DNA from: JACCZZ01 sp044227805
GTDB lineage: Bacteria > Bacteroidota > Bacteroidia > Chitinophagales > UBA10324
Direction: 5' to 3'
DNA: 21,393 nt
NCBI GenBank assembly: GCA_044227805.1
Contig: JBGAWA010000078.1
Coordinates: 1-21,393 of the forward strand
The notes beneath the pieces are model-generated. The model was not told where the DNA came from. It ran no database searches and worked only from the letters and a program-made list of their open reading frames with translations. The position numbers and the translations under genes are program-made. Each line of letters starts with the position of its first letter. Positions within the stretch are counted from its first letter, which is position 1. Shown here piece after piece: positions 15,530-21,393 of the stretch.

Positions 15530-15830
15530 ATAAAAACAACGAACGCCTGGCAGCGGTTTGGCAAAATGGCGGGTATTGTGCTTCTATGACATATTTGTGA
15601 TTCCGTTGTTGTTGGTCTTTGCTGAGTCCACTGCGAGGCCAGACCAACAACTCAACAGTTTTGATTGATGCTGCAGCGATGTGGTACTCTGCCGTTGTGG
15701 GTCTGACCTCCCGCCTGGCTTTGCAAAGAACAACAACGTGCAGTAGTGGCTAAACAAACTGTAGAGTTTCTCATGAACTTTAGTGCTAAAAATCCAGCAC
15801 TTCGACAAGCCGCAAAACGAATCATGCATC
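15530..15830. other. Palindrome-rich non-coding stretch after the operon
   Basis: No gene is recognised. The stretch contains an 11-bp perfect inverted repeat (GTTGTTGGTCT at 15608-15618 and AGACCAACAAC at 15641-15651), a 10-bp perfect inverted repeat (CGTTGTTGTT at 15604-15613 and AACAACAACG at 15729-15738), and looser mirrored segments around TTTGGCAAAATGGCGGG (about 15558) and CCCGCCTGGCTTTGCAAAG (about 15710). This nested symmetry resembles a folded recombination or repeat element, but no standard attC core sites are present. Confidence 0.45.
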
Positions 15831-15869
15831 AAAAAAAAACAGCGCCTGAGATGCTAACCACAGGCGCTG
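15831..15869 (-). terminator. Rho-independent terminator of the desaturase gene
   Basis: A perfect 9-bp stem (CAGCGCCTG at 15840-15848 and CAGGCGCTG at 15861-15869, 12-nt loop) is followed on the minus strand by nine T residues (15831-15839). It lies 21 bp after the desaturase stop codon. Confidence 0.85.
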
Positions 15870-15889
15870 AGCGATGACGTTTATTTTTC

Positions 15890-16630
15890 CTATGCGTTTA
15901 CCGCCAGTGGTTTCAACTTAATGATGCCTACCCAGTTAAACAACCGGATGAATGGATACACGGGATCAATTTCATACCACTTAATACCGAAGTTGGCACG
16001 GCCGGGATGACTGTGGTGATTGTTATGATAGCTTTCACCCAACATCAGGAAATCAACCGGAAGCAGATTTTGCTTGTATCATTCACCTTAAAAGATACAG
16101 AACCGATGGTATGCGCGAACCAGTTGATGATCGCTCCCCGTGAAAAGGTCCCATTACAAAGTGAATGGGTAAAAGGAGAAACATCCACCAATGTGTGGCA
16201 AACATCATATAGAAAATCACATAGAAGGCACCCCAGGCGATGCGGCTGTACCAGCTATCAGCAAATTTTTCGAAAGCGGCCAGTAAGGAAGATCCTTCTT
16301 GAATTTTTCATCCACCGGATAAGTACCATGTAATATTTCCATATAGATCACCTTGGTGCGCCCACATCATGGCCCAGATATTTTATCGTATTTGGGTGAA
16401 TGAGGGTCTTGCTCCGTATCCGCGTAAGCATGGTGCAACCGGTGAAGAATGCCATAGGAATATGGGCTCAGGTAAGAAGAACCCTGTGTAAGCCAGGAAA
16501 GAAAAATAAACACTTTTTCCATGGTTTTGGACATCGTGAACATCTGGTGCGCTGAATAACGATGATGGAAAAAAGTCTGGAAGAAAAGTGAGAAGTACCA
16601 GTGACAGGCAAAGAAAATGAGAATGATCAT
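15890..16630 (-). pseudogene. Fatty acid (acyl-CoA/acyl-lipid) desaturase, broken by five indels
   Basis: The minus strand encodes a membrane desaturase of about 247 residues if the frame is restored. All three histidine boxes are present: HRYSAH near the start, HRLHH in the middle, HNNHH near the end, with typical text between them (KNIWAMMW, DEKFKKDLPYWP, WYSRIAWGAFYV, HFVMGPFHG, NLLPVDFLMLGESY). The frame changes at about 16381-16384 (A-run one short), 16357-16362 (one extra base), 16276-16281 (one base missing), 16134-16140 (indel) and 16068-16071 (A-run one short). The first intact segment would give only an 86-residue fragment ending KYDKISGP. The start ATG 16630 fits the family; the open frame continuing to 16777 is not part of it. 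Either a very recent pseudogene or sequence error; desaturases introduce double bonds in membrane fatty acids. Confidence 0.8.
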
Positions 16631-16777
16631 GTGGTTGTAAGTTAATTTGTTAAGTATTCTAAGCCCGGTTCCCGTTAGGTGCAGGATAAGCCGGATTGAT
16701 GAATATGCAGTAAAAACCTGCTTTAAAAAGCCGCGCAAACTTACGACAAAACGGCGACTTGACCAAGTGTCCGCCAA

Positions 16778-18280
16778 TCATTCCACCCATCCGGCTGAAA
16801 GTGAATGTAAGAACTGCACACTTTGCCTCATATCATCACTCAGCACGCGGTCAGCCTGATTGAAAGCAACAACGGAGCGGTAATCGCTGAACAGCTTTTC
16901 AATAGCGGCACTGCTCTTTAATGGTCGGCGGTATTCAAGGGCCTGCGCAGCATTCAACAATTCAATTGCGAGAATGTTTTCCAGGTTTTTCATCACCCTG
17001 TAGCATTTAGTAGCGCCATTGGCTCCCATGCTGACATGATCTTCCTGTCCGTTCGACGACATGATGGAATCTACTGATGACGGTGAACAAAGCTGTTTAT
17101 TTTCACTCACCAACGCTGCAGCCGTGTATTGCGGAATCATCATGCCGGAATTTACGCCTGGCGACGCCACGAGGTAAGGTGGCAAATTACGTTGCCCGCT
17201 CACCAGCAGGTAAACTCTTCTTTCACTGATACTTCCCAGTTCAGCAAGCGCGATAGCCAGGAAATCAAGGGCAAGGGCAAGCGGCTGCCCGTGAAAATTT
17301 CCACCGCTTACGATGACATCTTCATTCGGAAACACATTCGGGTTATCTGTCACGGCATTAACTTCCGTAGTAAAAACAGATTCGCAATAGCGGATCACAT
17401 CTTTGGATGCACCATGAACCTGCGGTATGCAACGGAAGGAGTATGGATCCTGGATATCCGTTTTTTCCTTCGCTGCCAGCTCACTTCCGGCCAGCGTCTT
17501 TAAAATAACAGCAGCGGTTTCCACTTGCCCGGCATGTGGCCGGATACTGTGGATTAATTCGTTGAACGGATCCAGCCGGCAATCAAAAGCATCGAGTGAC
17601 AGGCAGGCAATCAGATCCGCACAACGGCTTAATCCTTTTGCCTTTAATATGATCCACGTCGAATAAGCACTCATGAACTGTGTACCATTGAGTAAAGCGA
17701 GTCCTTCTTTAGATTGCAGTTTGATCGGCTGCCAGTTAAATGCTTTTAGCAGTTCTGCAGCAGCCCATTTTTTATGTTGGAAATTCACTTCACCCATACC
17801 CAGCAGTGGAAGGCTTAAATGTGCCAGCGGAGCAAGATCGCCGGAAGCGCCGAGTGAGCCCTGCTGATAAATGACCGGCAGGATATCATGATTGTAAAAA
17901 TCAATGAGTCGCCATACGGTACCGATGTCAACAGCCGAATTTCCATATGACAACGATTGAATCTTCAGCAACAACATCAGCTTCACAATTTCCTGGGGCA
18001 CCTCTTCCCCCACTCCACAGGCATGGCTCATCACAAGGTTCTCCTGCAACTCTTCAATCTGGTGACTGGAGATGCGTATGTTACGCAGGGAGCCGAAACC
18101 GGTATTGATCCCATAGAATGGATGATCGGCGGTTTTTAATTTTTGATCGAGATAGCTGCGGCAGGCAATTATTTTTTGCTGTGCACTTTCCGACAGCGCC
18201 AGCTTGTAGTTGCCGGTGATAATCTCCCTGATTTTTTCCAGGGAAAGATGTCCGGAGCTGATTAAATGAGTAGTAGGCAT
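16778..18280 (-). CDS. hutH: Histidine ammonia-lyase
   Basis: 500 residues, the normal length of HAL. It converts L-histidine to trans-urocanate and ammonia, the first step of histidine breakdown in the cytoplasm. The MIO prosthetic group is formed from Ala145-Ser146-Gly147 in GSLGASGDLAPLAHL. Other active-site parts are Tyr56 in FYGINTGFG, QxHGxxxDVIRY-like QVHGASKDVIRY, the VTDNPNVF segment, SGGNFHGQPLA, and SSNGQEDHVSMGANGA. All are intact. The protein belongs to the aromatic amino-acid lyase superfamily; tyrosine or phenylalanine lyase activity cannot be fully excluded, but the histidine after the Tyr-loop pattern and overall similarity favour HAL. No hutU, hutI or hutG is in the window. 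The broken desaturase gene lies about 150 bp downstream. Confidence 0.92.
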   Translation of the reverse strand: MPTTHLISSGHLSLEKIREIITGNYKLALSESAQQKIIACRSYLDQKLKTADHPFYGINTGFGSLRNIRISSHQIEELQENLVMSHACGVGEEVPQEIVKLMLLLKIQSLSYGNSAVDIGTVWRLIDFYNHDILPVIYQQGSLGASGDLAPLAHLSLPLLGMGEVNFQHKKWAAAELLKAFNWQPIKLQSKEGLALLNGTQFMSAYSTWIILKAKGLSRCADLIACLSLDAFDCRLDPFNELIHSIRPHAGQVETAAVILKTLAGSELAAKEKTDIQDPYSFRCIPQVHGASKDVIRYCESVFTTEVNAVTDNPNVFPNEDVIVSGGNFHGQPLALALDFLAIALAELGSISERRVYLLVSGQRNLPPYLVASPGVNSGMMIPQYTAAALVSENKQLCSPSSVDSIMSSNGQEDHVSMGANGATKCYRVMKNLENILAIELLNAAQALEYRRPLKSSAAIEKLFSDYRSVVAFNQADRVLSDDMRQSVQFLHSLSAGWVE

Positions 18281-18513
18281 AATTTATTTCAAGGCATTGG
18301 TGAATGTGCGAAGATGAAGAATGATTGATGAAGCCGCTTCAACCCGGATTCTTCAAAAGAAGAAGCTTGCTTCGCTAAGGCTTTTATATGCTAAGAGCTC
18401 GTTCCTGTTTATCAGAAAAGAAAATGATTCACAGACCCCAAGCAGTACCATGTCGGGCTGAAACCCATTGCTGTTTTGCACTGCAAGACCCAGTTTAAGC
18501 GGCTCACCGGCTG

Positions 18514-19881
18514 CTACTTCATGCGCAGCATGACTCCATTGATGGTTAAGTTCTCCTGTTCGCCGCTCGACATGTTTTTAAGCGTAAGCTGTCCGGTTTG
18601 CATTTCATTTTCACCAACCAGCACTACGTATGGGATGCCTTTATCATCAGCATACTTCATCTGCTTCTTCATCTTTTCTGATGAAGGATAGATCTCCGCC
18701 GCGATTCCTTCGTTGCGCAACTGCTGAACCAGGGGCAGCGCATAATGCAATGAGGCTTCATCAAAATGAACGAACAGGATTTTTGTTCCTGCCTGCCTGC
18801 TTTCAGGGAAAAGATTCATCTCTTGCATCACATCAAAAATCCGGTCGGCGCCAAAGGAGATGCCGACCCCTGATACACCCTTCCATCCAAACACTCCGGT
18901 GAGATCATCATACCGCCCGCCACCGCCCAAGCTACCCATCTTCACAGCGGTGGGTTTCACTTCGAGAATGGCACCGGTATAATAATTCAATCCGCGGGCA
19001 AGGGTGAAATCCACTTCCACTGCCGCCGCCGTACTGCCGGTTAATGCCAGGTATTCATAAATAGTTTCCAGCTCGGTAATTCCTTTAAGTCCTGCAGCGG
19101 AGTTCCGCAACAGTTCTTTAGCTGCACTCAATTTATCTGCAGCACTTCCGCTGAGGCTGAAAAATTTTTCAATCAGTTGCAGCTGGCTTTCACGCAACCC
19201 TTTGTGGGTGAGTTCCTGCCGAACTCCCTGCAAACCGACTTTGTCCAGCTTATCTATGGCGATGGTGATGTCAATAAATTTATCAGCCGCCTCGATGGAT
19301 GCCGCCATTCCTTCCAGCACTTTCCGGTTGTTGAGTTTAATGATCACAGGAATACCCAACTTAACGAACACTTCATCATACATGCGGATCAATTCCATCT
19401 CATTGATCAGTGAATGGCTGCCTACCACATCAGCATCACATTGGTAAAATTCGCGGTAGCGGCCACGCTGCGGACGATCAGCCCTAAAGACAGGCTGTAT
19501 CTGGTAGCGCCTGAACGGAAAGGTGATTTCATGTTGGTGCATTACCACATAACGTGCGAACGGTACCGTTAGATCGTAGCGCAGCCCCTTCTCCGTAAGA
19601 TGCGAGAGCTCGAATTTGAAATCGGAGATAATTTCGGCGCCATTCCTGGATTTTATTTTCTGAAATGGATCACCTGAGTTGATAATTCGAAACAGCAACC
19701 GGTCTCCTTCTTCGCCATACTTTCCCTCCAGCGTAGTCAGATTTTCCATAGTAGGTGTTTCAATAGGCTGATAGCCATATTTTTCAAACACCGCTTTTAT
19801 GGTATTGAAAATATATTGCCGGCGGAAGACTTCCTTCGGTGATAAATCGCGCGTGCCGCTGGGTATGGAAGGTTTACTCAT
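18514..19881 (-). CDS. hisS: Histidyl-tRNA synthetase
   Basis: 455 residues from ATG 19881 (MSKPSIPSGTRDLSP), the usual family start; an in-frame ATG at 19896 would add MFSTK. This class II synthetase charges tRNA-His in the cytoplasm. Visible parts are motif 1 region with YGYQPIETPTMENL, motif 2 (VFRADRPQRGRYREFYQCD, about 131-149), the histidine-specific LARGLNYYTG (about 294-303), GSLGGGGRYDDL (317-327), motif 3 GISFGADRIF (340-349) and the C-terminal anticodon-binding domain (about 365-455, with ILFVHFDE and PYVVLVGENE). It lies 45 bp downstream of the DUF4199 gene, same strand, and is probably cotranscribed. The sequence shows no truncation or frameshift. Confidence 0.95.
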   Translation of the reverse strand: MSKPSIPSGTRDLSPKEVFRRQYIFNTIKAVFEKYGYQPIETPTMENLTTLEGKYGEEGDRLLFRIINSGDPFQKIKSRNGAEIISDFKFELSHLTEKGLRYDLTVPFARYVVMHQHEITFPFRRYQIQPVFRADRPQRGRYREFYQCDADVVGSHSLINEMELIRMYDEVFVKLGIPVIIKLNNRKVLEGMAASIEAADKFIDITIAIDKLDKVGLQGVRQELTHKGLRESQLQLIEKFFSLSGSAADKLSAAKELLRNSAAGLKGITELETIYEYLALTGSTAAAVEVDFTLARGLNYYTGAILEVKPTAVKMGSLGGGGRYDDLTGVFGWKGVSGVGISFGADRIFDVMQEMNLFPESRQAGTKILFVHFDEASLHYALPLVQQLRNEGIAAEIYPSSEKMKKQMKYADDKGIPYVVLVGENEMQTGQLTLKNMSSGEQENLTINGVMLRMK

Positions 19882-19926
19882 TTTTGTACTGAACATTTAA
19901 TTCTATCCAATCAATCCATTACTTGA

Positions 19927-20430
19927 CTACCGCTTCTTTGCGCTGCGTTGCATGATTAACGACATCAGCATAGCGATCAGCAATCCGGTCATCATGGTGG
20001 TTCCTCCACCGTAAGTAAACTGTCCGAACGGCGAGTACATAGCCTTAACACCGGCTATTCCCTTATCAATCTGCTCCTGCGAAGCTTTTTCCGTTTTATA
20101 ATATTCTGTTGCCGCGGTGATCATTTCACTCACATAATCCGTATTCACATATTTCACATACACCATCAGGTAGGATCCTACCATCAACCCGACAACAAAA
20201 CTCACCACCATACCGGCTGTCACTGCTTCCCGGAAGGTGATCACGCCTCCCTTGTCACGGTCGCGTTTCATAAGAATGGCAAGATAAATAGCCACAGCAA
20301 GAACGAACAGGCTGAGATAGGGTGCATACTTTCCCATGTTGGCAGACTCCCACTGCATATAATAGCCAAGTGACATCCACCCTAAAGAGATGAATCCGGC
20401 TATCATTCCATATTGTAATTCTCGTGACAT
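19927..20430 (-). CDS. DUF4199 membrane protein
   Basis: 167 residues, typical of the small DUF4199 family found in Bacteroidota. Four membrane segments are visible: about 8-24, 36-54, 67-92 and 143-162, with KRDRDKGGVITFREAVTAGM between the second and third as the most recognisable family stretch, and a periplasmic or external loop between the third and fourth (YVKYVNTDYV to FGQFTYGGG). The C-terminus is short and basic (QRSAKKR). Function is unknown. It is the first gene of a likely two-gene operon with hisS. ATG 20430 is chosen because the next methionine (residue 9) would cut into the first membrane segment. Confidence 0.82.
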   Translation of the reverse strand: MSRELQYGMIAGFISLGWMSLGYYMQWESANMGKYAPYLSLFVLAVAIYLAILMKRDRDKGGVITFREAVTAGMVVSFVVGLMVGSYLMVYVKYVNTDYVSEMITAATEYYKTEKASQEQIDKGIAGVKAMYSPFGQFTYGGGTTMMTGLLIAMLMSLIMQRSAKKR

Positions 20431-20756
20431 CTGGCAAAAATGAAAGCCGAAGGTAGTGAGGAGAAAGCAAAGATGGGTGAGAATTGAAACTTCGGGTGAA
20501 TGGCGAATATCCCGACCTCATAGTAAAATATGATTAGACTACACTCAACATGATATCACGGTAACCCTTAATGGTGTCGAAGGTTGTTCACCAACCAAAC
20601 GAAAATTTGTCATACAGCCGAGACAGCAGGTACAAATCCATGAATGGGCAGGGTCTTTCTATTGAAAACTAAAAGGTAGAGAATTGGTTTACCTGTTCCT
20701 TCTTCCACCATCTCCATCCGAAATATTGTCAAATGACTGATACCATAAATAAATAT
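20431..20756. other. Intergenic region without a recognisable gene
   Basis: About 325 bp between the DUF4199 start and the terminator of the DUF4252-like gene. I see a small hairpin GGTTG-5 nt-CAACC at about 20583 and no coding pattern, tRNA or strong promoter box. Confidence 0.4.
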
Positions 20757-20795
20757 TAAAACAACAAAAGCGCAGGCTGATGAGTCCTGCGCTTT
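20757..20795 (-). terminator. Rho-independent terminator of the DUF4252-like gene
   Basis: A perfect 10-bp stem (AAAGCGCAGG at 20767-20776 and CCTGCGCTTT at 20786-20795, 9-nt loop) is followed on the minus strand by a T-rich tract (TTTTGTTGTTTT). It lies 25 bp after the stop of the gene upstream. Confidence 0.85.
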
Positions 20796-20820
20796 GCTGG
20801 CATTCAACCCCTGTGAAAAA

Positions 20821-21345
20821 CTATATACTGATCTTTTCGCCGACCTTGCTGCTGATCAATCCGTCGGTATCCATCCACTGCTTCAACTCCTTCATGCCGA
20901 TATTGCATCGCAACCGCAGAAAAACAAATGATGATGTTCCGTCATCAACGAGCACCACTACCTGCCTGATTTTATCTTGTTTGTTTTGTTTAAGCTGAAC
21001 AGAAACATTTTCCTCCGTTGAACTTACCGTTACCAGTTCGTCAAATCGCTGGCGCCTGATTTTTTTCATCTTCTTGTCATACTTGCCGGAAGCATTGTAT
21101 TCGGCATAAGCACATCCTTCGCGCACCACGATACTGGTGCTGCGTATTTTTTTCAGTGCTGTTTTCAATTCCGGCTCCTTTTCCGCCGGTACAAACCATG
21201 ATCCCACTTCCATTAGAAAACCGGGCACATAGAGCGACAACCTGGTGGATTCATTATCAGTTGACGAATGATGACTGGTTTGAGGATTTGCTGCCAACAC
21301 TACAGCCGGACAACAAAAGAGCAAAAGGCAGAAAATATTTTTCAT
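20821..21345 (-). CDS. Small secreted DUF4252-like protein
   Basis: 174 residues with a signal peptide (MKNIFCLLLFCCPAVVLA, cleavage near residue 18-19, so exported; no lipobox cysteine in place). The mature part has LSLYVPGFLMEVGSWFV, then a helix with ELKTALKKIRSTSIVVREG, a charged middle (KYDKKMKKIRRQRFDELV) and VVVLVDDGTSSFVFLRLRCNI near the end. This order of PGFL, a KKI..I.V strand and a late FVFL strand matches my picture of the DUF4252 domain, which has no assigned function. The gene has its own terminator downstream and seems to be monocistronic. The region upstream (21346-21393) is A+T-rich but has no clear promoter boxes within the window. Confidence 0.7.
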   Translation of the reverse strand: MKNIFCLLLFCCPAVVLAANPQTSHHSSTDNESTRLSLYVPGFLMEVGSWFVPAEKEPELKTALKKIRSTSIVVREGCAYAEYNASGKYDKKMKKIRRQRFDELVTVSSTEENVSVQLKQNKQDKIRQVVVLVDDGTSSFVFLRLRCNIGMKELKQWMDTDGLISSKVGEKISI

Positions 21346-21393
21346 GGGTGAAGATTTAACAGTAAATAAACTCGGGAGATCTTTTTTCTTATG

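Noticed and set aside
15541..15740. Integron attC site
   Set aside because: No GTTRRRY / RYYYAAC core pair is found at the right places and no integrase is present, so only a general repeat call is made.
15584..15832. Minus-strand open frames in the palindrome-rich stretch
   Set aside because: No domain, signal or coding pattern; they overlap inverted repeats and run into the desaturase terminator's T-run.
16007..16333. Plus-strand open frame of 108 codons
   Set aside because: It is antisense to the frameshifted desaturase, which explains the region with conserved protein motifs.
16631..16777. Upstream extension of the desaturase frame to 16777
   Set aside because: The residues are not desaturase-like and the family begins at MIILIFFACHWY, ATG 16630.
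20610..20807. Minus-strand open frame of 65 codons
   Set aside because: It overlaps the terminator hairpin of the DUF4252-like gene and shows no family pattern.

Overview
The window looks like a chromosomal piece of a member of the Bacteroidota, probably an environmental Chitinophagales/Sphingobacteriales-like lineage. Four things point there: a GldB gliding-motility lipoprotein, two secreted proteins ending in type IX secretion (T9SS) type A sorting domains, a large GEVED-domain surface protein, and promoters of the Bacteroidota type (TTG/TTTG, about 19-20 nt, TAnnTTTG). Assignment below phylum is a guess. Most genes lie on the minus strand and are intact. There is no tRNA, rRNA, CRISPR array or transposase.

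Left part (1-3138): a partial, very large secreted protein made of alternating GEVED and BNR_assoc_N-like domains, with four GEVED units visible; it runs off the left edge. Next come a short minus-strand operon (a 2-oxoglutarate/Fe(II) oxygenase followed by a two-domain chromate transporter, 3360-5547) and a second one (a PaaG-type enoyl-CoA isomerase followed by gldB, 5673-7498). A lone plus-strand lipoprotein gene (8030-8578) has a recognisable promoter. An FAH-family hydrolase and a small conserved hypothetical follow.

Middle part (10344-13766): a Ycf48/BNR-like T9SS cargo protein, a DUF2400 (TIGR02757) protein with a GTG start, and, diverging from the latter with almost no gap, a Reg_prop beta-propeller T9SS cargo protein. 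From 14139 to 15529 lies a compact and visibly A+T-richer plus-strand operon: a DHFR/RibD-C-like reductase, an ArsR-type repressor and an AHSA1/SRPBCC protein. It has a near-perfect promoter, a palindrome just upstream and palindrome-rich flanks, and is the best candidate here for an acquired cassette.

Right part (15831-21345): a fatty-acid desaturase gene broken by five small indels that leave the underlying protein sequence intact, with a clear terminator; then hutH, hisS, a DUF4199 membrane protein in tandem with hisS, and a small secreted DUF4252-like protein with its own terminator.

The genes suggest a gliding, protein-secreting heterotroph with some amino-acid and aromatic catabolism (hutH, PaaG-like, FAH-like). 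I see no strong evidence for a new defence or mobile system. The items most worth checking are the modular GEVED protein, the A+T-rich three-gene operon with its promoter and flanks, and the cluster of frameshifts in the desaturase.
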